A stretch of 33,799 bases of DNA from Thiohalomonas denitrificans (GCF_016841685.1 NZ_JAENYR010000027.1:8310-42108); one strand, 5' to 3'. Positions 16,528-25,523 are shown, counted from the first letter of the stretch. Program-made: numbers and translations. The notes: generated by a model from the sequence alone, not told the origin.

Positions 16528-18288
16528 TTAATAGGTACGTGGCTTCGGCGGAAACGGGGCGACGCTGAGCGGTTTCAGGCGGACCGGTTTGAAGTCGAGG
16601 GCGCGGCCTTCACGGTAGAAGAGCGTGTGCTTGAGCCAGTGCTCGTCGTCCCGTTCCGGATAGTCGATACGCGAATGGGCGCCGCGGCTCTCCTTTCTGG
16701 CCAGTGCCGAGGTGACCGTGGCGATGCCGAGCTCCACCAGATTCTCCAGCTCCAGGGCCTCGATGCGGGCCGTATTGAAGACCCGGCTATGGTCGTCGAG
16801 CCGCACATCACTCAGGCGCTTATGGATATCCAGGACCTTTTGCAGCCCTTCCTGCAGGACCTCTTCGGTGCGAAACACCCCGCAGTAGTGTTCCATAGTC
16901 TGCTGTAGTTCCGAACGCAGGCCCGCCACCGATTCAGTGCCGTCCGGACGCTCCCAGCGGCCGAGCCGCTCCAGGGCCCGGTCGACGCTCTCCTGGTCCA
17001 GCGGGCGATGACGGCGATTCTCCTCCAGGAATCGGAGAATGTCATTGCCAGCGGCGCGGCCGAACACCACGATATCCAGCAGCGAATTGCCGCCCAGGCG
17101 ATTGGCGCCGTGCACCGACACGCAGGCGCACTCCCCCACCGCATAGAGACCGGGGATGGGCTCCTCCCCTTCCTTTTCCGGGACGACCACCCGGCCGGCG
17201 CGGTCGGTGGGGATGCCGCCCATCGTGTAGTGGGCGGTCGGGAACACCGGAACCGGCTCTCTGGCCGGATCGATATGCAGGAAGGTCTGCACCATCTGCC
17301 GGATGGCCGGCAGCCGTTTGGCGATGGTTTTCTCGCCCAGGTGATCGAGCTTCAGTTCGACGTAATTTCTATCCGGACCGCAGCCGCGCCCTTCGCGTAT
17401 TTCCGTGGTGATGGCGCGGCTGACCACATCGCGGCTCGCGAGATCCCTGGCCTTGGGGGCGTAGCGCTCCATGAAACGCTCGCCCTCTCCATTGATCAGG
17501 TAGCCGCCCTCTCCTCTCACCCCTTCGCTGATCAGCATGCCCTTGCCGGCGATCCCGGTCGGATGGAACTGAAAGAACTCCATATCCTGCACGGGGATGC
17601 CCGCTCGCAGGGCCATGGCCATGCCGTCGCCGGTATTGATGTAGGCATTCGTATTGGTTCGGAAAAGCTGGCCGACGCCGCCAGTGGCGATGAGGGTGGT
17701 CTTGGCCTCGATAAGCAGCGGCTCACCGGTTTCAATCTCCAGCACCAGTGCGCCGAGCACATAGCCCTGGCGGTCGCGGATCAGATCGATCGCGAAGTAT
17801 TCATCGAAAAAGTGGGTGCGCGAGCGGATATTCTGCTGATAGAGGGTGTGGAGAATGGCATGGCCGGTCCGGTCCGCCGCGGCACAGGTGCGCGCCGCCT
17901 GCTCACCGCCGAAGTTCTGGCTCTGTCCGCCAAAGGGCCGCTGGTAGATCTTGCCATTGTCGAGGCGCGAGAAAGGCACGCCGGCGTGCTCCAGTTCAAC
18001 CACCAGATGGGCGGCGGCCCGGCACATGTATTCGATGGCGTCCTGGTCACCGAGATAGTCGCTGCCCTTGACCGTGTCGTACATGTGCCAGTGCCAATTG
18101 TCGGGCAGGACGTTGGCGAGCGCGGCATTCATGCCGCCCTGGGCGGCCACGGTATGGGAGCGGGTGGGAAAGACCTTGGAGACGACGGCTACCGTCGCCT
18201 CCGCCTGTGCCAATTGCAGGGCGGCACGCAAGCCTCCCCCACCGGAGCCGATGACCAGCGTATCGAAGCGGCGCCGCATCAGTTCCAT
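16528..18288 (-). CDS. sdhA: Succinate dehydrogenase flavoprotein subunit
   Basis: A 586-residue FAD subunit of complex II, which oxidises succinate to fumarate. The Rossmann motif is [17 protein letters not shown] (residues 12-28), and covalent FAD attachment is at H45 in [17 protein letters not shown]. Further landmarks are [25 protein letters not shown], the catalytic RDVVSRAIT region, [10 protein letters not shown] and [12 protein letters not shown], all intact. The start at 18288 follows GGTGAG and overlaps the 3' end of sdhD by 10 bases, giving translational coupling; an alternative ATG lies three codons in. Length is normal for the family. Confidence 0.96.
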   Translation of the reverse strand: MELMRRRFDTLVIGSGGGGLRAALQLAQAEATVAVVSKVFPTRSHTVAAQGGMNAALANVLPDNWHWHMYDTVKGSDYLGDQDAIEYMCRAAAHLVVELEHAGVPFSRLDNGKIYQRPFGGQSQNFGGEQAARTCAAADRTGHAILHTLYQQNIRSRTHFFDEYFAIDLIRDRQGYVLGALVLEIETGEPLLIEAKTTLIATGGVGQLFRTNTNAYINTGDGMAMALRAGIPVQDMEFFQFHPTGIAGKGMLISEGVRGEGGYLINGEGERFMERYAPKARDLASRDVVSRAITTEIREGRGCGPDRNYVELKLDHLGEKTIAKRLPAIRQMVQTFLHIDPAREPVPVFPTAHYTMGGIPTDRAGRVVVPEKEGEEPIPGLYAVGECACVSVHGANRLGGNSLLDIVVFGRAAGNDILRFLEENRRHRPLDQESVDRALERLGRWERPDGTESVAGLRSELQQTMEHYCGVFRTEEVLQEGLQKVLDIHKRLSDVRLDDHSRVFNTARIEALELENLVELGIATVTSALARKESRGAHSRIDYPERDDEHWLKHTLFYREGRALDFKPVRLKPLSVAPFPPKPRTY

Positions 18289-18629
18289 GGACTCACCACC
18301 GTCAGCAAAATTTCCAGTATCCAGAATCCCAATATCAGCAGCCAGGCGCCAACCAGGGCGAGCAGGGTCAGCCGAAGGCCCGTCGACCAGCCTACATAGT
18401 CGAGGATCACGTCACGTATCCCCACCCAGCTGTGCAGCAGCAGTGCCACAAAAAAGAGCGCTGTGGCTGCGGAGACGACCGGTCGCCCCCAGAGCGCCTG
18501 CCAGTCGCCGTAATCGTCGATCGGCGTGACGGTAAACAGTACGACGGCAGCGATGGTGAACAACGCCATATAGATGGCGCTGAGCCGCTGCACAAGCCAG
18601 GCGGAGAGTCCTGTCAGCGGCCGACTCAC
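18279..18629 (-). CDS. sdhD: Succinate dehydrogenase membrane anchor subunit
   Basis: A 116-residue hydrophobic anchor with three membrane segments (about 18-36, 55-75, 88-112). The N-terminal [13 protein letters not shown] and [16 protein letters not shown] (heme- and quinone-side His and Asp-Tyr) are typical of SdhD. The GTG start at 18629 is chosen because it overlaps the sdhC stop in a 4-base GTGA junction; the open frame extends further upstream, but that part is shadow of sdhC. It forms the quinone site with SdhC and SdhB in the inner membrane. Confidence 0.9.
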   Translation of the reverse strand: MSRPLTGLSAWLVQRLSAIYMALFTIAAVVLFTVTPIDDYGDWQALWGRPVVSAATALFFVALLLHSWVGIRDVILDYVGWSTGLRLTLLALVGAWLLILGFWILEILLTVVSPWN

Positions 18630-19006
18630 AGGATCAACAGCAAAGCGACAAGGAGAATGACCCCACTGCCCGCCAGGACCATCCAGGCCCCCCGCCGGGC
18701 ACCCGGCAGGTCCGATCCGATATCGGAATCGGTCAGTAGCAGCCGCACGCCGGCCAGGAGGTGATACCCGTACCACCCGATGATCAGCAGAGTGATCAAC
18801 TTCATCGGCCACCAGGCCAGCCACGCAGCGGCCTGTTCGAAGCCTTCGGCGCCGCGGAGCGACATCTCGAACAGATAGAGCATGAAGGGTAACAGAAGAA
18901 ACAGCAGAATCCCGGTCAGGCGGTGACCGATGGAGATGACCGCGGTAACCGGCATATGGATACGCCGCAGATCAAGAAATACGGGGCGTTGGTTCGTGTT
19001 TACCAT
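18626..19006 (-). CDS. sdhC: Succinate dehydrogenase cytochrome b556 subunit
   Basis: A 126-residue anchor with three membrane segments. The signature RPVFLDLRRIHMPVTAVISI followed by GHRLTG near residues 7-32 is that of SdhC (RP-x-SP-x-L-x-I-Y in E. coli). The heme-ligand histidine is present in GWYGYHLLAGVRLLL; the second His found a turn later in the E. coli protein is Leu here. It is the first gene of the sdh run and is divergent from ygfZ, with the 320-bp structured element 19089-19408 between them. No strong Shine-Dalgarno is visible ahead of the ATG. Confidence 0.92.
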   Translation of the reverse strand: MVNTNQRPVFLDLRRIHMPVTAVISIGHRLTGILLFLLLPFMLYLFEMSLRGAEGFEQAAAWLAWWPMKLITLLIIGWYGYHLLAGVRLLLTDSDIGSDLPGARRGAWMVLAGSGVILLVALLLIL

Positions 19007-19088
19007 GCCAAAGAAAATTCAGGGTTCAATGAGGACCGATCCAGTATTACAACGCGAGGCCGAATTAGCTATCCTGTAGTCTAATACA

Positions 19089-19408
19089 CTTGCATGATAT
19101 TGACGGTTTCAGAGCCACCCAGAAGCTCCAAGGCAAGGCGCGCAGCGCAGGGAATGGCGGGCCCTTTCCAAGGAGCGCACCAATCCGCCGGGAGCGGATT
19201 GGGACGGCGCAGGCCGGCCCGAAGGGCGGACTCCAGGGAAGGAGTCCGCAACGCAGGATTGGAGCTTCTGGGTGGCTCCCTTCGGGCGGACCGGGAAGCG
19301 GCGTCCGCGGTGTTGCACCTCTTGCCAAGGACACGCCATTGCCTGCGAGGTGCGCCTTGCGGCCAGCCGCTTCCCGGCCCGCTGAAACCGTCAAGATCAC
19401 TGTGCAAG
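19089..19408. repeat. 320-bp highly structured palindromic element between sdhC and ygfZ
   Basis: The outer ends pair as inverted repeats (CTTGCA, a few bases, TTGACGGTTTCAG at 19089-19112; complement at 19382-19408). Inside are a perfect 20-bp inverted repeat (19112-19131 with 19259-19278, GAGCCACCCAGAAGCTCCAA) and two perfect 9-bp hairpins (CCAATCCGC, 19180-19202; GCGGACTCC, 19226-19249). A longer imperfect pairing joins CAAGGCGCGCAGCGCAGGGA (about 19136) to its complement near 19345-19367. No convincing protein is encoded; overlapping frames on both strands are rich in Arg, Pro and Ser. It could be a composite mobile element or a structured RNA. Confidence 0.8.
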
Positions 19409-19437
19409 CGTATCAGTCTTTTAGTGGGGTTATATGC

Positions 19438-20502
19438 ATGAATGAAAGCTGGAAAGCCTTTCTCGAAAAGGCCGGTGCCCGGATGGAAAGCGACCGTGTC
19501 GAGGGCTTCAGCGACCTCGGCGAGGCCAAAGCCGCCACCGAAGGCGACATTATAACCGACCTGTCCCACTTCAGTGTGGTGCGGGTGACGGGAGATGATG
19601 CCCGGGGATTCCTCCACAACCAGTTCACCAACGACGTCCGCCTAGTATCGGGTGAACAGAGCGAACTCAACAGCTACTGCACGGCGAAGGGAAGGATGCT
19701 GGCCGTTTTCCGCCTTTTCCGGCTGGCGGACGGGGCTTATGCCTTGCGCATGCCGCAGGAGGTGTCGGAAGGGTTTCTGAAGAAACTGCGCATGTTCGTC
19801 ATGATGTCCAAGGTGGAGATTGAGGATGCATCCGATTCATTGATGCGCTTCGGCATTTCGGGACCGCGCGTCAGCGACGCGCTGACGGGCCTCGTCGGCA
19901 CGATTCCCGATGCGGTCAACGGGGTGGTCCATGCCGGGGAACTCACCATCATGCGGGTTCCCGGCCCGCATCCACGCTTCGAAGTCTACGGACCGGAAGC
20001 GGAAATGGAGAGGCTCTGGACAGGGCTTGCCGAAGCCGCGAAGCCCGTTGGCCATGATGCCTGGGCGCTGCTGGATATCCACGCCGCAATCCCGACGGTG
20101 TATGAAGGTACGGTCGAGGCATTTGTACCGCAGATGGCGAATATGCAACTCGTCGAGGGCGTCAGCTTCAAAAAGGGCTGCTATCCCGGGCAGGAGATCG
20201 TGGCCCGCATGCAGTACCTGGGTAACCTGAAGCGCCGCATGTATCGGGCTCATATCGATACTGCCGAACGCCCGCTTCCCGGCGATGCCCTCTTTTCCAT
20301 CCATTCCAAAAGCGGCCAGGGCACCGGGAAGGTCGTCGATGCGCGGCCCTCGCCCGAAGGTGGGTATGATCTCCTGGCGGTCGTTCAGATTGACTGCGCC
20401 GAGGCGGATGACGTCCATCTGCACGAGGCCGATGGCCCCAAGCTGAGCTTCCGCAACCTGCCCTATCCGGTCGAGACAGAAGACGCACCCCAGCCTTCGT
20501 GA
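19438..20502 (+). CDS. ygfZ: tRNA-modifying / Fe-S cluster folate-binding protein YgfZ
   Basis: A 354-residue member of the GcvT-like YgfZ family, a folate-dependent protein that supports a subset of Fe-S enzymes such as MiaB. The family signature K-G-C-Y-x-G-Q-E is at residues 246-253 (KGCYPGQE) with the key C248; the N-terminal GcvT-like part shows VRVTGDDARGFLHNQFTNDV (residues 48-67). The ATG at 19438 is chosen because the open frame upstream runs into the repeat element. YgfZ and SdhE are neighbours in E. coli; here the sdh operon lies beside ygfZ, putting Fe-S and flavin maturation factors next to the enzyme they may serve (inference). Confidence 0.92.
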   Translation: MNESWKAFLEKAGARMESDRVEGFSDLGEAKAATEGDIITDLSHFSVVRVTGDDARGFLHNQFTNDVRLVSGEQSELNSYCTAKGRMLAVFRLFRLADGAYALRMPQEVSEGFLKKLRMFVMMSKVEIEDASDSLMRFGISGPRVSDALTGLVGTIPDAVNGVVHAGELTIMRVPGPHPRFEVYGPEAEMERLWTGLAEAAKPVGHDAWALLDIHAAIPTVYEGTVEAFVPQMANMQLVEGVSFKKGCYPGQEIVARMQYLGNLKRRMYRAHIDTAERPLPGDALFSIHSKSGQGTGKVVDARPSPEGGYDLLAVVQIDCAEADDVHLHEADGPKLSFRNLPYPVETEDAPQPS

Positions 20503-20532
20503 TTTCAATACTTTAATGCTGCTCCTGCTTGA

Positions 20533-20562
20533 GCCTCCGCCTTCCTCAGGATAGGCGGAGGC
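20533..20562 (+). terminator. Hairpin downstream of ygfZ, possible terminator
   Basis: A perfect 10-bp inverted repeat, GCCTCCGCCT (20533-20542) with AGGCGGAGGC (20553-20562), has a 10-base loop and lies 31 bases after the ygfZ stop. No T run follows, so it may be an attenuating or RNA-stabilising hairpin rather than a classical terminator. The rest of the gap up to 20778 shows no gene. Confidence 0.45.
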
Positions 20563-20778
20563 GCAATGGCCACAATGGGGTGAATCCATAATCGAGTCAC
20601 CCACAGGTGCAGCCCTGCGCCTGCTTGTGCGACAATAGTGCGCAGCGCCACGATTCTGGTCCGAACCTCCCGAACCACTCGTTGTCAGACCCGACGACCA
20701 CGTCATGTTGCCGTCGCAGCCATCATCTGTGGTGCTCGCCCGAAACTCTCTCGTTAACCGGATACCTGGATACTATAA

Positions 20779-22371
20779 GTGCTCACCACCGCCAATATCA
20801 CCATACAGTTCGGCGCCAAGCCGCTTTTTGAAAACATCTCCGTCAAGTTTGGCGATGGCAACCGCTATGGCCTCATCGGCGCCAACGGCTGCGGCAAGTC
20901 GACACTGATGAAGATCCTCGGAGGGGACCTGGAGCCGACCTCCGGCAATGTGAGCCTCGACAGCAACGAACGCCTGGGCAAGCTGCGTCAGGATCAGTTC
21001 GGCTTTGAGGAGCACAGTGTGCTGGACGCCGTGATTATGGGCCATGAAGAGCTCTGGCAGGTGAAGCATGAGCGCGATCGCATCTATTCGCTGCCCGAGA
21101 TGAGCGAAGCGGACGGCATGAAGGTGGCGGATCTCGAGGTGCAGTTCGCCGAGTACGATGGCTACACCGCCGAGGCGCGCGCCGGCGAACTGCTGCTCGG
21201 AGTAGGCATCCCGGTCGAACAGCACGCCGGCCCCATGAGTGCCATCGCCCCTGGCTGGAAGCTGCGTGTACTGCTGGCACAGGCGCTGTTCTCCGACCCG
21301 GATATCCTGCTGCTGGACGAGCCGACCAATAACCTGGATATCAACACCATCCGCTGGCTGGAGGATATGCTCAACGCGCGCAACAGCACGATGATCATCA
21401 TCTCCCATGACCGCCACTTCCTGAACAGCGTCTGCACGCATATGGCGGATCTGGACTATGGCGAACTGCGCGTCTATCCCGGCAACTATGACGAGTACAT
21501 GACTGCGGCTACCCAGGCTCGCGAGCAGCTGTACGCCGACAATGCCAAAAAGAAGGCGCAGATTGCCGAGCTCCAGACCTTCGTCAGTCGCTTCTCCGCT
21601 AATGCCTCGAAGGCCAAGCAGGCCACTTCGCGCGCACGCCAGATCGAGAAGATCAAACTCGATGACATCAAGCCCTCCAGCCGTCAGAACCCCTTCATCC
21701 GCTTTCAGCAGGAGAAGAAACTGCACCGCAACGCCCTGGAGGTGGAGGGGCTCGGCAAGGGGTTCGATGGAGAACCGCTGTTCAGCGATCTCAACATACT
21801 GGTCGAAGTGGGCGAGCGCGTCGCTGTCATCGGCCCCAACGGCATCGGCAAGACCACGCTGCTGCGCTGCCTGGTGGGAGACCTGGAGAGCGATACCGGC
21901 CGGGTGAAATCATCCGAGAACGCCAGTATCGGCTACTTCGCCCAGGACCATGCTGCTGACTTCGCCAATGACATGCCCCTGTTCGACTGGATTTCGCTCT
22001 GGGGCCAGGAGGGAGACGACGAACAGATGTTCCGAGGCACTCTGGGCCGGCTGCTGTTCTCCCAGGACGAGATCAAGAAGTCGGTCAAGGTGATCTCCGG
22101 CGGCGAACAGGGGCGCATGCTGTTCGGGAAACTGATGCTGCAACGTCCCAACATCATGGTCATGGACGAGCCGACCAACCATCTGGACATGGAATCCATC
22201 GAGTCGCTGAATCTGGCACTGGAGAACTACGAAGGTACACTCGTCTTCGTCAGCCATGACCGCGAATTCGTCTCCTCGCTGGCGACCCGCATCATCGAAC
22301 TGACACCGGACGGCGTCATCGATTTCAGCGGCACCTACGAGGAGTATCTGCGCAGCCGTGAGGCTGCCTGA
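20779..22371 (+). CDS. ybiT: ABC-F family ATPase YbiT
   Basis: A 530-residue soluble tandem ATPase that closely follows E. coli YbiT along its whole length, starting [12 protein letters not shown] then [13 protein letters not shown]. The first cassette has Walker [10 protein letters not shown] (34-42) and Walker [11 protein letters not shown] with the YbiT-type signature [14 protein letters not shown] in place of a standard LSGGQ. The inter-domain linker is [20 protein letters not shown]. The second cassette has [23 protein letters not shown] and [15 protein letters not shown] proteins of this class act on ribosomes to relieve stalls. The start is GTG at 20779; no clear ribosome site is visible. 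It converges with the alcohol dehydrogenase gene, with only 16 bases between their stops. Confidence 0.95.
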   Translation: MLTTANITIQFGAKPLFENISVKFGDGNRYGLIGANGCGKSTLMKILGGDLEPTSGNVSLDSNERLGKLRQDQFGFEEHSVLDAVIMGHEELWQVKHERDRIYSLPEMSEADGMKVADLEVQFAEYDGYTAEARAGELLLGVGIPVEQHAGPMSAIAPGWKLRVLLAQALFSDPDILLLDEPTNNLDINTIRWLEDMLNARNSTMIIISHDRHFLNSVCTHMADLDYGELRVYPGNYDEYMTAATQAREQLYADNAKKKAQIAELQTFVSRFSANASKAKQATSRARQIEKIKLDDIKPSSRQNPFIRFQQEKKLHRNALEVEGLGKGFDGEPLFSDLNILVEVGERVAVIGPNGIGKTTLLRCLVGDLESDTGRVKSSENASIGYFAQDHAADFANDMPLFDWISLWGQEGDDEQMFRGTLGRLLFSQDEIKKSVKVISGGEQGRMLFGKLMLQRPNIMVMDEPTNHLDMESIESLNLALENYEGTLVFVSHDREFVSSLATRIIELTPDGVIDFSGTYEEYLRSREAA

Positions 22372-22387
22372 CCGAGTTAATCCCTTG

Positions 22388-23464
22388 TCAGGGTGAGATG
22401 GCGACCTTCAGGACCCCGTCCCGCTGGTTTCCGAACAGGTCATAAGCCGCTTCGATATCGTCAAGCTTGAAACGGTGCGTCACCAGTGGCTCGAGGTCGA
22501 CGCGCCCACCCTCTATGACATTCATCATTCGGCGCATGCGCTCCTTGCCGCCCGGACAGAGTGAGGTAATGATCTGGTTGTCACCCAGTCCGGCGTGAAA
22601 GGCGTCGAGCGGAATGGATAGATCCTTCGAGTAGACGCCGAGGCTCGATAGCGTGCCGCCCGGCTTGAGAACGCGAAGGGCCGCCTCGAAGGTCGACTGC
22701 ATTCCAAGCGCCTCGATGGAGACGTCGACCCCGCGTCCATCGGTGATTCGGCGAATCTCATCAACCGGGTCGACTTGCTTGAAGTCGATAACGTGGTCCG
22801 CGCCCATCTTTTGCGCCATTTCCTTGCGCTCGGGCACCGATTCGACCGCGATGATGGTGCTGGCACCGGAGAGTCTGGCGCCGGCCGTCGCGCAGAGACC
22901 AATCGGCCCCTGGGCGAATATGGCCACGATATCGCCGATACGGACCCCTCCCCGCTCCGCTCCGACAAACCCCGTCGACATGATGTCGGGGCACATGAGC
23001 ACCTGTTCATCGGTGAGCCCCTCCGGCACCGGCGCCAGATTGGCCATCGCATCCGGCACGACCACGTATTCGGCCTGACAGCCGTCGATGGTGTTGCCGA
23101 AACGCCAACCACCCAGAGGCTTCAGGCCGTGGGCACCGGCACCGCCATCCTGGGAGTGCAGGCCGTCCAGGGACGCGTTGGAGTAACCGGTCGGGCAGAT
23201 GGCACCGGCGATAACCCGCTGGCCCTCCCGGTAGCCGGCGACGTTGGTCCCCAGTTTCTCGATAACGCCCACCGGTTCGTGACCAATCGTCAGGCCCTTT
23301 TCAACCGGATACTCGCCCTTGAGGATATGGATATCGGTCCCGCAGATGGTAGTGGTGGTGACTCGAACCAGTGCGTCATTCGGTCCGGGGGCCGGTACGG
23401 GTTTATCCTCGAGAACGATTCGCCCCGGCTCTACAAATACGGCTGCCTTCATTTTTTCCGTCAT
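22388..23464 (-). CDS. Zinc-dependent alcohol dehydrogenase (MDR superfamily)
   Basis: A 358-residue medium-chain dehydrogenase. Catalytic zinc ligands are C41, H62-E63 and D160 (CPDIMSTGF), the Cys-His-Glu-Asp arrangement of secondary-alcohol dehydrogenases. The structural-zinc loop at 90-118 has lost its four cysteines and is glycine/histidine rich instead. The coenzyme fold begins AIFAQGPIGLCATAGARLSG (181-200), ending the second strand at VES. It likely oxidises a small alcohol or reduces an aldehyde/ketone in the cytoplasm. GGGAG eight bases before the ATG supports the start. It is last in the operon behind the TetR-type operator at 24828, which fits a detoxification role (inference). 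Confidence 0.87.
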   Translation of the reverse strand: MTEKMKAAVFVEPGRIVLEDKPVPAPGPNDALVRVTTTTICGTDIHILKGEYPVEKGLTIGHEPVGVIEKLGTNVAGYREGQRVIAGAICPTGYSNASLDGLHSQDGGAGAHGLKPLGGWRFGNTIDGCQAEYVVVPDAMANLAPVPEGLTDEQVLMCPDIMSTGFVGAERGGVRIGDIVAIFAQGPIGLCATAGARLSGASTIIAVESVPERKEMAQKMGADHVIDFKQVDPVDEIRRITDGRGVDVSIEALGMQSTFEAALRVLKPGGTLSSLGVYSKDLSIPLDAFHAGLGDNQIITSLCPGGKERMRRMMNVIEGGRVDLEPLVTHRFKLDDIEAAYDLFGNQRDGVLKVAISP

Positions 23465-23533
23465 GGCCTGTCTCCCTGGCCGTGGAGTATCCCGAAATCA
23501 ATAGAACAGAACAGCGCCCGACGCATCGGTAAT

Positions 23534-23974
23534 CTATACGAAAAAATCCCCGGACCAGCGATCTTTCCGGTAATCAAGTAGCAGTTCCCGGGCACGCATT
23601 CGCTTCGCCCCGGTGGAGACCAGTTCACGCCGGGCCGGGTAGTCGGCGGCAAAGGCAATCGGGTCACATCGGTCGGATTCGACGGTGGTCAGGTACACGA
23701 GAAAGCGATCGTCCACCCTAAGGGCATCGGGGGGAGCCGCGGCCGGGAACAGTGTCCGCTTCTTCACCACGCAGGCGAAGTAGAGCTGCATCTCCACCGC
23801 CAGGGGATCCGTTCGCGAACGAAGCGCCCGCTCCGCCCGCGAGGTCCAGCGGATGGTGAGTTCACCGCCGCGAAGCGGGACCTTCCGGATGTGTCGGTAG
23901 GGATTGAGGACGCGCTCCATTGCGGTCAGCGGGTTCCAGCCCTCGATGGAGAAATAGCTACCATGCAGATTCAT
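23534..23974 (-). CDS. Conserved hypothetical protein, third gene of the TetR-controlled operon
   Basis: A 146-residue soluble protein with no signal or membrane segment, not matched to a known family. Visible features are a compact alpha/beta N-terminus (HGSYFSIEGWNPLTAMERVL), a basic patch RWTSRAERALRSR, a hydrophobic strand VEMQLYFACVVKKRTLFP, and VDDRFLVYLTTVESDRCD towards the C-terminus. Two cysteines are present (in FACVV and in DRCD). GGGAG before the ATG supports the start. It lies 28 bases after the 73-residue gene and 69 bases before the dehydrogenase gene, so cotranscription is likely. Confidence 0.65.
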   Translation of the reverse strand: MNLHGSYFSIEGWNPLTAMERVLNPYRHIRKVPLRGGELTIRWTSRAERALRSRTDPLAVEMQLYFACVVKKRTLFPAAAPPDALRVDDRFLVYLTTVESDRCDPIAFAADYPARRELVSTGAKRMRARELLLDYRKDRWSGDFFV

Positions 23975-24002
23975 CGTCAGCTCCCGTCAGTTTGGCGAAG
24001 GA

Positions 24003-24224
24003 TTACAGATCGATCACCCGCGCGACGACTCCGGCGTCCGCAGCCATTCGTACCAGCTCATGGGGGGCCGTTCGGTTTTCGTCATAACCGATGAAGATCA
24101 GGTGCGGCTTCATGGAGGCAGTGGCCGCCTCACAGGTTACCCCTTCCCCCTGCAGGCGAGCACAGAACCGCTCGCGCTCGCCCTCACTCAGTGCCTTGTC
24201 CAGGTGCAGCATCGTTTTACGCAT
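24003..24224 (-). CDS. Small hypothetical protein (ferredoxin-like fold predicted)
   Basis: A 73-residue protein, MRKTMLHLDKALSEGERERF and so on. The strand-helix-strand pattern (MLHLDK, then SEGERERFCARLQGEG, VTCEAATAS, HLIFIGYDEN, then a helix, VVARVIDL) resembles a heavy-metal-associated/ferredoxin-like unit but lacks a CxxC metal site; two single cysteines are present. The ATG at 24224 is preferred over the in-frame TTG at 24245 because GAGGAG precedes it; the TTG would overlap the stop of the AhpD-like gene. It is sandwiched in the TetR-controlled operon. Function unknown; binding or sensing of a reactive compound would be speculation. Confidence 0.62.
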   Translation of the reverse strand: MRKTMLHLDKALSEGERERFCARLQGEGVTCEAATASMKPHLIFIGYDENRTAPHELVRMAADAGVVARVIDL

Positions 24225-24241
24225 GGTGGAATTCTCCTCGG

Positions 24242-24778
24242 TCAAAAATCGATATCAATCTGCAGTGTGTCGAGAAACCGGTTGAATCCGATGAATAGCT
24301 CCATTACTCCCAATGCCTCGACCAGTTCGCCATCACTCCAGCCCGCATGGTGCACCGCCTCAAGCTCCTCGTCGGTCACCTGCATCGGCGAACGGTTGCT
24401 CTTTCGGACCAAGCGAAGCAGAGCCAGCTCCCGTTCGTCGAATCCTTCGGGAAGCCCCTCCCCGTTCTGATTGACCAGCGATTCAACCGTACTGTCAGTG
24501 GTGCCGAGCGCCTTTAGTGCCCGGCCATGGGCTGCAACGCAATAGGCGCAACCATTGTCACCGGAAACCGAGAGGGCGATCGCCTCTTTCAGGCGGCGGT
24601 CCAGTCTTCCCTCCCCCATGACACACTGAACCTTCTCCCAGTTGGCACGCAACAGGGGCGGATGGTGGGCATAGGCACGGAACAGATTGGGTACCCGGCC
24701 GAAAGCTGCCTCTATCGCTTGCAGGGTCTCAGCGGCTTCGGGCACTTTGCTTTCGACGCTGAGGTCAATTCGAGCCAT
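24242..24778 (-). CDS. AhpD-like alkylhydroperoxidase / carboxymuconolactone decarboxylase family protein
   Basis: A 178-residue protein with the full AhpD active-site set: E65, C77, C80 and H84, spaced exactly as in mycobacterial AhpD (E, +12 C, +3 C, +4 H), within KEAIALSVSGDNGCAYCVAAH. The second half (GFDERELALLRLVRKSNRSP, then DEELEAVHHAGWSDGELVEAL) matches the peroxidase-related CMD family. It probably reduces peroxides or related electrophiles through the CxxC pair. AAGGAG seven bases before the ATG makes this a well-expressed first gene of the four-gene operon. A 19-base TetR-type operator lies 50 bases upstream. Confidence 0.9.
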   Translation of the reverse strand: MARIDLSVESKVPEAAETLQAIEAAFGRVPNLFRAYAHHPPLLRANWEKVQCVMGEGRLDRRLKEAIALSVSGDNGCAYCVAAHGRALKALGTTDSTVESLVNQNGEGLPEGFDERELALLRLVRKSNRSPMQVTDEELEAVHHAGWSDGELVEALGVMELFIGFNRFLDTLQIDIDF

Positions 24779-24827
24779 TGATGTTCTCCTTATCTCTCCA
24801 GCTTTAGCGTTTTCGGCAGACGTTCTA

Positions 24828-24846
24828 TAGTCGACCGGTCGGTCTA
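24828..24846. promoter_or_regulatory. Putative TetR operator in front of the AhpD-ADH operon
   Basis: The near-palindrome TAGTCGACCGGTCGGTCTA is centred on GACCGGTC. On the minus strand it reads TAGACCGACCGGTCGACTA and overlaps a -10-like TATAGA, so a bound repressor would block the promoter of the AhpD-like operon. The core ACCGACYGGTC recurs at 25540-25550 ahead of the tetR gene itself. TAGACC/GGTCTA ends are also known in NemR-type boxes. Confidence 0.7.
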
Positions 24847-24857
24847 GTCTGCGGGCT

Positions 24858-24898
24858 AAAAAAAAGACGCTGCCGCACCGCCTCCCGAACGTCTACTT
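24858..24898 (-). terminator. Possible terminator after tetR
   Basis: Directly after the tetR stop on the minus strand, an AGACG...CGTCT pairing around a GC-rich loop is followed by a run of eight T. The stem is short, so this is tentative. Confidence 0.4.
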
Positions 24899-24899
24899 C

Positions 24900-25523
24900 T
24901 CAGTTGGCGCATGCCGACTGCTCCCGGCATGCCGTTACCAATGCGAGCGCCGAGCGCCCCAGCGTCACGACGGCCTCCGGATCGTTACGTGTCTTGGCCA
25001 TCAGCAGGGCCCCCTCCATATAGGCAAACACCGCCCGGGCGGCAGATGGCGGGTCCACACGGGATGCCGAGCCATCGGCCCGAGCCGCCTCCAGGGCCTT
25101 CTCGATATGCCGTTCGGCGGCCCGGAACAGAGCATCCAGCCGGTCGCGCAAGACATCGTCCTGTGTACTCATCTCCAGGGCCAGGTTGCCGAAGGGACAG
25201 CCGAGCACATGGCCGGCAACCCGCGCCTGGGCACGCTGAAATTCGGCGCTGTACACGAAAAAACGTTCGATTCGCTCAAGCGGCGGCACATCGTCGGCGA
25301 ACGCCGGATCAAACACCTGCGCCTGAAGGCGCTGCCAAAGCACATCGATAGCCGCCAGGGCCAGCTCCCGCTTCGAGCGAAAGAAATGGTAGAAGCTGCC
25401 CTTCTGGACCTTGGCGCGTACGCAGATTTCCTGCACGCCCACCGAACCGAAACTGCGGGCATAGATCAGGTCGATGGCGGCCTCGACGAGCCGATCTTTG
25501 GTATTGGTGGTTGTCCTTCCCAT
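24900..25523 (-). CDS. TetR family transcriptional regulator
   Basis: A 207-residue repressor. The N-terminal helix-turn-helix domain (residues 1-60) reads TKDRLVEAAIDLIYARSFGS, then VGVQEICVRAKVQKGSFYHF and FRSKRELALAAID, which is the group of TetR proteins with a KGSFYH(Y/F)F recognition helix that includes NemR. The ligand domain contains two cysteines that could sense electrophiles (the one in GHVLGCPFG, and CREQSACAN at the C-terminus). The ATG at 25523 is chosen because it begins the conserved domain; the longer frame would read through its own operator at 25540-25550. It likely represses itself and the adjacent AhpD-like to ADH operon. Confidence 0.88.
   Translation of the reverse strand: MGRTTTNTKDRLVEAAIDLIYARSFGSVGVQEICVRAKVQKGSFYHFFRSKRELALAAIDVLWQRLQAQVFDPAFADDVPPLERIERFFVYSAEFQRAQARVAGHVLGCPFGNLALEMSTQDDVLRDRLDALFRAAERHIEKALEAARADGSASRVDPPSAARAVFAYMEGALLMAKTRNDPEAVVTLGRSALALVTACREQSACAN

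Noticed and set aside
17008-18399. 463-codon plus-strand frame opposite sdhA
   Set aside because: It is wholly antisense to sdhA and its composition looks like a shadow frame.
19090-19437. N-terminal extension of YgfZ through the repeat element
   Set aside because: The extension is repeat-encoded low-complexity sequence; the family N-terminus begins at the ATG at 19438.
20773-21726. Minus-strand frame opposite ybiT
   Set aside because: Antisense shadow of a strongly conserved ABC-F gene.
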